Shown here piece after piece: positions 8,770 to 17,186 of a DNA stretch of 64,000 bases. Source of the stretch: Persicimonas caeni (lineage in GTDB: Bacteria; Myxococcota_A; Bradymonadia; Bradymonadales; Bradymonadaceae); the NCBI RefSeq assembly GCF_006517175.1, contig NZ_CP041186.1, positions 1-64,000 of the forward strand, given 5' to 3'. A program made the position numbers and the translations under genes. The notes beneath the pieces were generated by a model, which was given only the letters and a program-made list of their open reading frames with translations, did not search any database and had not been told where the DNA came from. Each line of letters begins with the position of its first letter. Positions within the stretch are counted from its first letter, which is position 1.

Positions 8770-10308
8770 GTGCCCCACAAAAGCCTCACCCTGCTGCTCA
8801 CCACCGCCCTACTCACCCTCGCCGCCTGCGCCTCGAGCCCTGCCGAGCAACCAGACCAACAGGACAAGGAGCAACAAACGATGCCCGACGCCACCCAGCA
8901 GCCGTCCCTCGAGGGCACCTGGCAAGGCCCGTTGACCGTCCCCGGCGCCCAACTCACGCTCGTCTTTCACCTCGACAAGACCGACGACGGCACCTGGAAC
9001 GCCACAATGGATAGCCCCGACCAGGGCGCGACGGGCATCCCCGTCTCGGCCGTCGAGCACGACGGCGACAAGGTCACGATCGCCGTGGTGAGCATCGGCG
9101 GGGTCTTCACGGGCACGCTCTCGGACGACGGAACCGCCATCGACGGCGAGTGGTCCCAGGGCAGCTCGTCGCTCCCGCTCGACCTCGAGCGCACCGAGGC
9201 CAAAGAGGCCAAAGGAGTCAACCGCCCGCAGAATCCCGAGCCGCCCTTCCCCTACACGGTCGAAGAGGTGAAATTTGCCGGCGGCGAGCCGACGAAGGGA
9301 ACCGCCGACGCGGTGCAGCTCGCGGGGACGCTGACCTTGCCCGAGGGCGAAGGCCCGCACCCGGCGGTCGTGCTGCTGACCGGCTCGGGCCCGCAGGACC
9401 GCGACGAGGCCCTCGCCGGCCACAGGCCGTTCTGGGTGCTCGCCGACTACCTGACCCGCCACGGCGTGGCCGTGCTGCGCTTCGACGACCGCGGCGTGGG
9501 CGAGTCGACCGGCACGTTCGAAGACGCGACCATCGCCGACTTCACCCAGGACGCCATCGCCGCGGCCGAGTTCATGGCCCAGCGCGACGACATCAAGGCC
9601 GACGCCATCGGGCTCGTGGGCCACAGCGAGGGCGCCAACGTCGCCCCGCGGGCGTCGAACGCCTCCGACAAGGTCGCCTTCATCGTGCTCCTCGCCCCCA
9701 CCGCGGTGCCCGGCCACGAGCTCCTCGCCCGCCAAAACCGGCTCGTCTTCGAGGGCTTGGGCATGAGCGCCGAGGGCGCCCAGACCTACGAGAAGAACAT
9801 GCACGCCGTGCTCCGTAAGATCGTCGCGGTGCCCCTCGACAAGCCCGTCCCTGACGAGCTTCGCAAGGAGCTTCGCGCCGACTTCAACGCCGCCATCGAC
9901 GCGATGAGCCCCGAAGACCTCGCCGTGTACGGCGTCGTCGACGACAACACCCGCAAGGTCGTCCTCGACCAACTCGTCGGACAGCTCACCAAGCCGTGGA
10001 TGCGCTCCTTCTTGGCGATGACGCCCCAGAAGACCTTCCAGAAGGTCGACGTCCCCACACTCGCCCTCTTCGGCGCCAAGGACGTGCAAGTCTCCTCCGA
10101 GCAGAACGCCCCCGTGCTCGAAGAGGCGCTCGGCGACGACGCCGACGCGACGGTCGAGACCCTCGAGGGCCTCAACCACCTCTTCCAGCCGGCAAACACC
10201 GGATTGCCCGCCGAGTACTCGCAGATCGAGACGACGCTCTCGCCGAAGATGCTCGAGACGCTAGTGCAATGGATGGCGGAAAAAGGATACGCGGAGGCGG
10301 GCGAGTAG
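8770..10308 (+). CDS. Lipoprotein alpha/beta hydrolase (serine esterase/peptidase-like)
   Basis: It starts with GTG at 8770 behind AAGGAG (8758-8763). The 512-residue product has a signal peptide with lipobox TLAAC, so it is probably membrane-anchored in the envelope. Residues about 45-135 form a beta-rich domain (LEGTWQGPLTVPGAQ) seen at the N-terminus of some secreted hydrolases. The rest is an alpha/beta hydrolase: oxyanion region LLTGSGPQDRDE, nucleophile in GLVGHSEGAN, acid probably in LFGAKDVQ, and His in GLNHLFQP. The substrate is unknown. It is flanked by IS remnants on the left and the RAYT unit on the right. Confidence 0.9.
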   Translation: MPHKSLTLLLTTALLTLAACASSPAEQPDQQDKEQQTMPDATQQPSLEGTWQGPLTVPGAQLTLVFHLDKTDDGTWNATMDSPDQGATGIPVSAVEHDGDKVTIAVVSIGGVFTGTLSDDGTAIDGEWSQGSSSLPLDLERTEAKEAKGVNRPQNPEPPFPYTVEEVKFAGGEPTKGTADAVQLAGTLTLPEGEGPHPAVVLLTGSGPQDRDEALAGHRPFWVLADYLTRHGVAVLRFDDRGVGESTGTFEDATIADFTQDAIAAAEFMAQRDDIKADAIGLVGHSEGANVAPRASNASDKVAFIVLLAPTAVPGHELLARQNRLVFEGLGMSAEGAQTYEKNMHAVLRKIVAVPLDKPVPDELRKELRADFNAAIDAMSPEDLAVYGVVDDNTRKVVLDQLVGQLTKPWMRSFLAMTPQKTFQKVDVPTLALFGAKDVQVSSEQNAPVLEEALGDDADATVETLEGLNHLFQPANTGLPAEYSQIETTLSPKMLETLVQWMAEKGYAEAGE

Positions 10309-10339
10309 CTATTGGAGGCCACGTCGAGCTCGCCTCTTG

Positions 10340-10427
10340 ATAAGCGGAGGCGAAGCCGAAGCGCCACCCCTCGGAGCGTAGCGTAGAGGGGTCTCTGTAG
10401 CCGGGTGTGACCGTAGGGAACGCCCGG
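10340..10427. repeat. Left 88-bp inverted repeat of the RAYT unit (REP-like)
   Basis: It is the near-exact reverse complement of 11100-11187, running from ATAAGCGGAGGCG to GGGAACGCCCGG. It contains its own small hairpin, ACCCCTC...GAGGGGT. It lies about 120 bases upstream of the HUH transposase start. Confidence 0.9.
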
Positions 10428-10546
10428 AAAAAGAGCCCCCTACACCCCACCAGAGGGCGATTCGCAAAAAAGTACGCAACAAATCGCCTCCTTTTGCCGA
10501 AAACCAAAGTAGAGGGTTTTCGTCATGTTCGACTTTCGGAGGAGAT

Positions 10547-11191
10547 ATGCCTTACACCAGACTTCGCTACCACTTCATCTTCGCCACCAAAAACCGTGCC
10601 CGTTGGATTTGGCCTGATGTCGAGTCATTTCTGTACCCAGTCCTCGTGCGGCTCATCAAGCGTGCCGGGGGACACGCCATTCGCCTTGGTGGAGTCGAAG
10701 ACCACGTCCATATCGTCAGCGCACTGGAGCCGAAAGTTTCGGTAAGTGACTTTTTGGAGCGCATCAAGTCGGAGTCATCACAGGCAGTACGTGGACGATT
10801 TAAGAACCTGTGGGGATTCGGTTGGCAGGATGGCTACGGAGCGTTCACTCTGAATCCGACCGATATGGACCGCATCCTCGAGTACGTGGAGAACCAGAAA
10901 GAGCATCATCGGACCGGAAACCTCTGGCTGCCCTACGAGAAGCTTGCGGATAAACTCGTAGGTCCGGATGGACTACCAGCGAACAAGGCGCCTTCCACGT
11001 CGGCTCGACCAATCGTGTCACGTGGACTTCGACGCCAGCACCATCGACTGGCCCGCCAAATGTGGGGTGCGTCATGGTGGACTGAGGTGAGCTCAAACTC
11101 CGGGCGTTCCCTTCGGTCACACCCGGCTACAGAGACCCCTCTCCGTTTCACTTCGAGGGGTGGCGCTCCGGCTACGCCTCCGCTTATCTAA
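10547..11191 (+). CDS. HUH (Y1) transposase, IS200-like / REP-associated
   Basis: The start at ATG 10547 has GGAGGAG just upstream. The Y1 transposase domain occupies about residues 1-130: YHFIFATKNRARW, the metal-binding HUH pair H53-V-H55 in EDHVHIV, and the catalytic Tyr probably Y113 in LEYVENQKEHHR, preceded by GWQDGYGAFTL. These enzymes cut and join single-stranded DNA at hairpins. The family is usually about 150 residues; this frame runs to 214 and its last roughly 30 residues are read from the right inverted repeat, so the natural stop may have been lost. No partner tnpB is present. Confidence 0.92.
   Translation: MPYTRLRYHFIFATKNRARWIWPDVESFLYPVLVRLIKRAGGHAIRLGGVEDHVHIVSALEPKVSVSDFLERIKSESSQAVRGRFKNLWGFGWQDGYGAFTLNPTDMDRILEYVENQKEHHRTGNLWLPYEKLADKLVGPDGLPANKAPSTSARPIVSRGLRRQHHRLARQMWGASWWTEVSSNSGRSLRSHPATETPLRFTSRGGAPATPPLI
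11100..11187. repeat. Right 88-bp inverted repeat of the RAYT unit (REP-like)
   Basis: Reverse complement of 10340-10427 with only a few mismatches, clustered in the internal hairpin loop (CCGTTTCACTTC here). It overlaps the last codons of the transposase frame. Confidence 0.9.
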
Positions 11192-11193
11192 GA

Positions 11194-11262
11194 GCAAGCC
11201 GAAGCGCGAGTCTTTAGCAAGCCGAAGCGCGAGTCTTTAGCAAGCCGAAGCGCCGGCGAGTA
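11194..11262. repeat. 23-bp tandem repeat beside the right inverted repeat
   Basis: Units starting at 11194, 11217 and 11240 (GCAAGCCGAAGCGCGAGTCT plus TTA, third copy partial) follow the RAYT unit directly. The core AAGCCGAAGCGC also occurs inside the left 88-bp repeat, so the array probably expanded from REP-like sequence. Confidence 0.85.
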
Positions 11263-11340
11263 ACGCTGGACCTCACTACTCTCACGTCTACGTTCCTCGC
11301 AGCCCAATGATGTTGTTGGAACGAACACGAGGAGCCCACC

Positions 11341-12309
11341 ATGTGGACCGGCGAACAAATCGACGAGCGCCCGCACACCGAGAGCTTGTGCCACTACAAC
11401 GGCCGGCTGTACTGGCTGGTCGATGACGAGGAGGCCGACCCGACCGAGGATTTGCTCGGTCGCAAGGTCGCGCGCAAGCAACTGATCACCTACGACGTCG
11501 ACACGGGCGAGCGCGCCACGCTCGCCCGGTCGCTGCCGCCCTCCCCTTCACTCGCCGTGGGCCCCAAGGGCGCCTTTTTGTGGGGCCTCAAACAAGAGAG
11601 CGTGCTTCGGGTGACGCCCGCAGGCGCCGTCGAGCAGTACACGGTCACCGAGGAGCAGCCCGACGGGGCGCTTCGGTGCGTGGGCGAGCGCCTCTTCTTT
11701 GAGGGCAAGCTCAACCCGGCGACTACCGGCGTGGCGGTCTACGAGCCCACTGATGATCGCTTCCGCCGCATCCTGGAGACCGGCGACCCGACGCCGAGCA
11801 CCCTCGACCGGGTGCACGTCGACGAAGACTGCGTCTGGTACCTGCACCACACCCCGCGCGGCTGGAAGCTCGACGCCGTCGACCTCGCGCGCGACGAGCA
11901 ACAGCAACTCGTCACCGACCAAGACCTGATGCTGCGCCGGTTCACCAAGACCGACCGCGGCTTTCTGATGTGCGACGACCACGCCATCTACCTCTACGCC
12001 GACGGCGAACTCTCCGAGCTCACCGAATGCGACGTCCCGCCCGAGCATCTGCACGGCATGGGCGAGCGCGCGCTGTGGACGAGTTCGGCGGTCGAGAACG
12101 AGGACAGCGAGCTCGTCGCAGGTTGGCAGATCCACGCGGTCGACCTCGACGGCAGCGAGGCCGAAGTGCTCTACGAGACCGACCACCACATCGCCGATCT
12201 CGAATGCGGCGAGTGGGGCCTGGCGTGCTTGCTGCGAGAGGCGAAGTTTGGCGTGGTGGCCGAAATTGGGACGGGGACGGTGGGTAGTGTGGTGGTGGTG
12301 CGGCCTTAA
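11341..12309 (+). CDS. Hypothetical protein, probably beta-propeller
   Basis: ATG 11341 follows GAGGAGCCCACC. The 322-residue product has no signal peptide. It is built of short strand-turn repeats of the type 'display a value' (HYNGRLYWLVDDE, GPKGAFLWGLKQE, CVGERLFFEG, DEDCVWYLHHTPRGWKLDAVDL, CDDHAIYLYADGELSEL), as in propeller proteins with one strand pair per 40-50 residues. It has no catalytic motif I can name. It stands alone between the RAYT unit and the intact IS. Confidence 0.75.
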   Translation: MWTGEQIDERPHTESLCHYNGRLYWLVDDEEADPTEDLLGRKVARKQLITYDVDTGERATLARSLPPSPSLAVGPKGAFLWGLKQESVLRVTPAGAVEQYTVTEEQPDGALRCVGERLFFEGKLNPATTGVAVYEPTDDRFRRILETGDPTPSTLDRVHVDEDCVWYLHHTPRGWKLDAVDLARDEQQQLVTDQDLMLRRFTKTDRGFLMCDDHAIYLYADGELSELTECDVPPEHLHGMGERALWTSSAVENEDSELVAGWQIHAVDLDGSEAEVLYETDHHIADLECGEWGLACLLREAKFGVVAEIGTGTVGSVVVVRP

Positions 12310-12476
12310 GTAACTGCACGGAGATTGTGCGGGAAAGCTCGGCGAGCAATCGGCGGCAAGCACAAGGAGACAGCCCGCAGGCGATGCCAGCGGCATCGTC
12401 GAGGGATGGCGACGCAGTGATTGGCGTCGAGAGCCGCCGAGATGACCGACAGAATCTTCGTGTAGTTACTTAGAGT
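12310..12476. other. Intergenic spacer between propeller-like gene and IS
   Basis: No gene, hairpin terminator or repeat is evident here. The IS inverted repeat begins at about 12477. Confidence 0.6.
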
Positions 12477-15054
12477 GTAGGCATTGCCGGTTCGTGACGA
12501 TGCCCCCGGCCGGCCTTCGCCGGCCGCCCCCCGCGCGGAGCGGCGGGGGGCTTTATGGTTGCTCTAGCAAAAGTGGTTCAGAGATGAACCTTCGAGAACC
12601 GACCACTTCTGATAGGCCGACCATATAGGCCCCCGTTGCTTCGCCCACTCGATTCGGATCACCTATTCGCCTTGTTTTGAAAGGGGGGATCCGATGCGGG
12701 GGTATTTGCCTCCGGTAAAAGACGTGCGGCAGTTAAGGGGGCTCTGATGGCGATTGTTATGTTGGCCTGCTGGGGCAGGCTGTTCCACTGTAGCCGCTCG
12801 TCCCAGGTTTTCCGGCGTCGCTGGCGACGTGCGGCGGTCATCGCCAGATAGTCTACGTGGCGAGTTGAGGAATCCGGTGGAGATTTTGTCACCTCGACCT
12901 TGAGGCTTCGAGCAGCTTTTCGAAAGGCGTTGCGAAAGGTGCTTGCGACCAGTACCGGCTGACGCATGTGGAGGTCGCCGGGTTCGGGCAAGTCGTCAGG
13001 AATCGACAGTCTAAGCCCTAGCAGGGCCGTTGAGGGCGACGCCTTATCAGCGGGATCACTGCCATGCGTCGGCGCGTCAGCGGCCTTATCTTGGCCTTGG
13101 ATCGCAGCTGGCTCATCGTGCGCACCCAGCGTGGCTGGCGGCGGCATGTGAATCTCGATCTCTTTTCTGTAGGTCGGCGACGTCGACGAGGTGCATTCGC
13201 GGCGGAAGGGGCAGCCCTGGCAGGCTTGTGGGGAGCCGATGCGGAATCTGACGATCACACGGCCGCCGCGCTGGCGCATTCCGGACAGGCCCAGATAGGC
13301 GCCTTTCGCACAGCCGATCTGGCGGGTTTGAGCGTCATAGCTGAATCCATCGAGCCCACCGATGCGCTGCTCGACCTTTCGGGTGACACTCTGCCACCAG
13401 GCGTGCGATGCCTCGAAGCCGACGGCGAGCGAGGCCGGCTCCGGACGGCCTGCCGCTGGGGCTGCGTGGGGTGCGGGGGCACCGGTCGGCGCGAGCGGCA
13501 GCGTGTCGGCCGATTCGAGCTTGCGCGGCGCAGCCTCGACGTCGATAGGCTCGAGCTCGCCGAAGAGCTCGGCGCCCCTAATAGCCCTGAAATTGTGTAG
13601 CCAAACCCCCAGCGCCATCATGACCTGCTGGCCGGGCGCGCAATCCGAGTACATCTTCTCCAGATCCATGTGCCGATCGAGTCGGGCAAAGCCGTTTTCC
13701 TGGCGGCCGGCCCGGGCGTAGTAGGTGGTGACGACTTCTGCGGCCGGATAGGCCGTCGGGTCGAGATCGCAGGCGTAGACCTCGTACTGAAGCCCGTCGA
13801 CAAAGCATCCGGCGCCGCGCTTCTTGCCGTCGGTCGGCTCAAAGCAGCTGACCACCAGCCTGGCCCGGGCGTCACCAAGCCAGTAGTCGCCCATTTCGGT
13901 CGCCCAGCGCTGGGGGCCGCTTCGGGAATCGTCGACCTTCTGCCATGTCTGCTGGGCCAGCTGAGCGCGCACCGCAGGATCTTTGAGCGGCTCGTAGTAA
14001 CGAAGCCGGGTCAAAAAGTGCACCGGCGAGCGAAGCGCCGCGCGCAGCTGGGCAAACCCTCCCTGGTGGCCGTCGATGGCCAGAAAACACCGGCCGGGCT
14101 CGAGCCCGCGGGCGTTGGCCCATCGCTCTATCAGTGCCAGGCCCTGCGCAAAGTCATCGCTGAGCTGGCCGTTTCCGGCCGCATAATTCATCGCCAGATA
14201 AAGCCCGCTTCCCAGATGCTCCAAGATCGACGTCTCCATCTGGACGTCGGCGCGCTTTCGGCCCGAATAGCCCGGTTTGGCGCCCAAGCTGTCGACCCGA
14301 CGGCGGGCGGGCGGGTACTCCTCGCCCTCGCACAGCGCCCGGCGTCGAAAAGGCTGCACGCGCCCATCGATGGCGAAGCCGTGCCAGGACTGCCCGGTGC
14401 AATCGCGCCACAGCACAGCCTCGTAGGCCGAAAAAGGCGCCGCCGGGGTCCATGCTCCGAGCAACTGCTCTTTGAATCGACACGCCATCTCCTCGGGAAT
14501 GTCGCCCAAAACGCGCGACATCGATGCCTGGCTGCAAAGCCTGTCTCGCCCCCCTGCCGCTGCCAGGGCCTGCGACCACCCTCGGCCATTGACTTCGTCG
14601 AGCATCCCACGAAGCCCCGAGTACGTGGGCTGGGCGCTAAAAAAGGCCAGCCCCGCCAGCACCGCGTCGATAAACTGGTAGCCGCTTCGGTCGAGCCGAA
14701 ACTGCTGCTCGATCTCGTCGAAAATGCCCTCACCGCGCAGATGCTCGCAGGCTACGATATACTCGTTGAAGTGAGCGGGCACTGCTCGCTGCGGCTCGGA
14801 ACGCTCGTGATTTTGGAGGCTGACATTGAGGCGAGTGTCTGGCATGATCGTCTCCGGATGTAATGATTTCCAGGCTTTGTGCCCGGTTTGTTTTTGGTCG
14901 AACAAAATCATTACATCCTTTTTGTTTTCTTGACGATCCTCCCGATCGGTCGCCCCCCACGCCTCCTCGCTGATTCGGATCGAGTGGGCTTCGCACGGGG
15001 GCCGGGGCGGCGAAGGCCGCCCCGGGGGCATCGTGACTGACCGGCAATGCCTAC
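12477..15054 (-). mobile_element. Apparently intact insertion sequence with one DDE transposase
   Basis: Terminal inverted repeats are GTAGGCATTGCCGG at 12477-12490 and its complement at 15041-15054; similarity continues inward through GACGATGCCCCCGG. Both ends also share a subterminal block (CTTCGCCCACTCGATTCGG and its relative). The single gene fills most of the 2.58 kb. I see no clear target duplication. The right end lies 10 bases from the tspO stop codon. Confidence 0.88.
12659..14911 (-). CDS. DDE-type IS transposase, 750 residues
   Basis: The start at ATG 14911 is preceded by AAAAAGGATGTA; the longer frame to 15031 is IS-end sequence. The N-terminus carries helical DNA-binding sequence (YSGLRGMLDEVNGRGWSQAL, MSRVLGDIPEEMACRF). 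Candidate acidic residues lie in LWRDCTGQSWHGFAIDGR, FLAIDGHQGG and around YYARAGRQENGFARLDRHMD. A Cys cluster CQGCPFRREC sits about 590 residues in, recalling IS1182-like zinc motifs, but I cannot assign the IS family with confidence. The C-terminal 150 residues are low complexity and basic. A decayed relative lies at 8012-8629. Confidence 0.9.
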   Translation of the reverse strand: MILFDQKQTGHKAWKSLHPETIMPDTRLNVSLQNHERSEPQRAVPAHFNEYIVACEHLRGEGIFDEIEQQFRLDRSGYQFIDAVLAGLAFFSAQPTYSGLRGMLDEVNGRGWSQALAAAGGRDRLCSQASMSRVLGDIPEEMACRFKEQLLGAWTPAAPFSAYEAVLWRDCTGQSWHGFAIDGRVQPFRRRALCEGEEYPPARRRVDSLGAKPGYSGRKRADVQMETSILEHLGSGLYLAMNYAAGNGQLSDDFAQGLALIERWANARGLEPGRCFLAIDGHQGGFAQLRAALRSPVHFLTRLRYYEPLKDPAVRAQLAQQTWQKVDDSRSGPQRWATEMGDYWLGDARARLVVSCFEPTDGKKRGAGCFVDGLQYEVYACDLDPTAYPAAEVVTTYYARAGRQENGFARLDRHMDLEKMYSDCAPGQQVMMALGVWLHNFRAIRGAELFGELEPIDVEAAPRKLESADTLPLAPTGAPAPHAAPAAGRPEPASLAVGFEASHAWWQSVTRKVEQRIGGLDGFSYDAQTRQIGCAKGAYLGLSGMRQRGGRVIVRFRIGSPQACQGCPFRRECTSSTSPTYRKEIEIHMPPPATLGAHDEPAAIQGQDKAADAPTHGSDPADKASPSTALLGLRLSIPDDLPEPGDLHMRQPVLVASTFRNAFRKAARSLKVEVTKSPPDSSTRHVDYLAMTAARRQRRRKTWDERLQWNSLPQQANITIAIRAPLTAARLLPEANTPASDPPFQNKANR

Positions 15055-15064
15055 TCTCCCATCC

Positions 15065-15538
15065 TCAATTCAACCGCCAAATCTCGAAATTCAGCGCCGA
15101 CGCATACGTCACCCACGCCAAATACGGCGCCAGCAGCCACGCCGCGGCCTTGCTGTGCTGCGCGAACAGGTAAATCGTGACGATGATGGCCACCCACAAC
15201 ACCGCGATGATCACCAACCCGGCCATCGGCGAGCGCGCCCCGAAGAACGCCGGCGACCACGCCGCGTTGATGACGAGTTGGACGCCGTAGGCGATCAGCG
15301 CCACGCGCACACCCTCGTCGGAGAAGCCCCCTTTGCGCCACACGAGCCACGCGGCGACGCCCATGAGCGTGTAGAGCGTGATCCACGCCGGACCGAACAG
15401 CCAGTTGGGCGGGGTGAACCACGGCTTGTCGAGAGTCTTGTACCAACTGCCGACCGACGACCGCGTCGCGAACGCGCCGATGATACCGGCGAGTTGGGCG
15501 ATGATGACCGACACGGCGATTTGGAGAAATGTGCTCAT
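15065..15538 (-). CDS. tspO: TspO/MBR family tryptophan-rich membrane protein
   Basis: 157 residues with five predicted membrane helices, the usual TspO size and topology. Family marks include WYKTLDKPWFTPPNWLFGPAW near the first loop, and the C-terminal YLAWVTYASALNFEIWRLN. TspO proteins bind porphyrins and other ligands and affect tetrapyrrole or stress responses; the role here is not shown by the sequence. The IS end lies 10 bases beyond its stop. It is divergent from pntA over 76 bases. Confidence 0.95.
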   Translation of the reverse strand: MSTFLQIAVSVIIAQLAGIIGAFATRSSVGSWYKTLDKPWFTPPNWLFGPAWITLYTLMGVAAWLVWRKGGFSDEGVRVALIAYGVQLVINAAWSPAFFGARSPMAGLVIIAVLWVAIIVTIYLFAQHSKAAAWLLAPYLAWVTYASALNFEIWRLN

Positions 15539-15614
15539 ATGTTGAGGTAGACGGGCGGATCGTGTGTTAATTCGAGAGAGTAGGCACTAAGAACGTAAAC
15601 CCACAGCAACCCGC

Positions 15615-17183
15615 ATGAAACTCACAATCCCCCGCGAAACACGCCCAGGCGAGCACCGCGTCGCCGGCACGCCGGCGAGCGTCGAGCGCCTGTGCCGTCT
15701 CGGCTACGACGTGCTCGTCGAACGAGACGCCGGTGCCCGAGCCGGCCTCGCCGACTCCGACTACGAGGCTGCGGGCGCGACGATCGTCTCGCAGACCGAG
15801 CAGTTGTGGGCGCAGGCCGATATCGTCACGAAGGTGCGCCCGCCGACGCCCGACGAGGCGGACATGCTGCGCGAGGGCGCGCTGCTCATAAGCCACGTCT
15901 GGCCCGAGCAGCACCCTGGCCTGCTCGACCGGCTCGCCGAGCGCGAGGCGACCGTGCTCTCCCTGGAGCGCGTGCCGCGCATCAGCCGCGCGCAGGCCGT
16001 CGACGTGTTGAGCTCGATGGCCGGCATCGCCGGCTACCGGGCCGTGATCGACGCGGCGCACGCCTACGGGCGGTTCTTCACCCCGCAGATGAGCGCGGCG
16101 GGCTCGACGCCGCCGGTGCGCGTGATGGTCATCGGCGCGGGCGTCGCCGGGCTGGCGGCCATCGCGCAGGCCCACAAGATGGGCGCCAAGGTACGCGCCT
16201 TCGACACCCGTGAGGCGGTGCGCGAGCAGGTCGAGAGCCTGGGCGCCGAGTTCCTCGAGGTCGAGCTCGAGGAGTCGGGCAGCGGCGAGGGAGGCTACGC
16301 GCGCACCATGAGCCCGGAGTATATCGAAGCCGAGATGGCGCTATTCGCCGAGCAGATGCCCCAGACCGACATCCTCATCACCACCGCCGCCATCCCCGGC
16401 AAGAAGGCGCCCCGGCTCATCACCAAGCCGATGGTCGAGTCGATGCCGTCAGGCTCGGTGATCGTCGATTTGGCGGTGGCCACCGGCGGAAATTGCGAGC
16501 TGACCTGCCCCGACGAGGTCGTCGACCACCACGGGGTCACCGTGCTCGGGCCGACCGACCTGGCCAACCAGATGCCGACGCAGGCGAGCGCTTTCTTCGC
16601 AGAGAATGTCGCCAACTTGGTCGACTTGCTCGGGCCGGCGGACGCGTTCGAGCTCGACCTGCACGACGAGATCATCCGCGGGATGTTGCTTTTGCAGGAC
16701 GGCGGCGAGGTCGAGCTTCCCGAGCAGCCCGAAAAACCCGAGCCGATGCCGCCTCGCGAGACCGCGCAGCCACCCGAGCCTCGCCGAGAACCCGAGGATC
16801 GACCCACACGCAAACGCCTGCTCACCGCCGCGGGCCTCGCGCTCCTCGTCGCGCTCTTCCTGGCCGTAGGCCTCTACGCCCCGGCCGAATTCGTGGGCCA
16901 CTTCACCGTCTTCGTGCTCGCCTGCTTCGTGGGCTGGCAGCTCATCTGGAACGTCACCCCGTCGCTGCACACCCCGCTGATGAGCGTGACGAACGCCATC
17001 AGCGGCATCGTGGTCGTCGGGGGCATTCTGCAGGTCACACAAGGGGCGAGCGCGGCCGTGCTGGCCCTGGCGGGCGCGGCGGTCGTGGTGACGAGCATCA
17101 ATATCTTCGGCGGCTTCTGGGTCACCCAGCGCATGCTCGGGATGTTTCGCGCTGAATCCGCTTCCAACGGTGAGAGGTCGTAG
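15615..17183 (+). CDS. pntA: NAD(P) transhydrogenase subunit alpha
   Basis: 522 residues. The first 370 or so form the NAD(H)-binding domain [21 protein letters not shown] at the start, [20 protein letters not shown]-type Rossmann motif, and [16 protein letters not shown] Pro/Glu-rich linker ([19 protein letters not shown]) leads to three or four membrane helices of domain II ([37 protein letters not shown]). With PntB it uses the proton gradient to reduce NADP+ by NADH in the inner membrane. The stop is 3 bases before pntB, so translation is probably coupled. Confidence 0.97.
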   Translation: MKLTIPRETRPGEHRVAGTPASVERLCRLGYDVLVERDAGARAGLADSDYEAAGATIVSQTEQLWAQADIVTKVRPPTPDEADMLREGALLISHVWPEQHPGLLDRLAEREATVLSLERVPRISRAQAVDVLSSMAGIAGYRAVIDAAHAYGRFFTPQMSAAGSTPPVRVMVIGAGVAGLAAIAQAHKMGAKVRAFDTREAVREQVESLGAEFLEVELEESGSGEGGYARTMSPEYIEAEMALFAEQMPQTDILITTAAIPGKKAPRLITKPMVESMPSGSVIVDLAVATGGNCELTCPDEVVDHHGVTVLGPTDLANQMPTQASAFFAENVANLVDLLGPADAFELDLHDEIIRGMLLLQDGGEVELPEQPEKPEPMPPRETAQPPEPRREPEDRPTRKRLLTAAGLALLVALFLAVGLYAPAEFVGHFTVFVLACFVGWQLIWNVTPSLHTPLMSVTNAISGIVVVGGILQVTQGASAAVLALAGAAVVVTSINIFGGFWVTQRMLGMFRAESASNGERS

Positions 17184-17186
17184 ACG

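Noticed and set aside
12478-15053. Target-site duplication at the IS ends
   Set aside because: The bases flanking the inverted repeats do not repeat each other convincingly.
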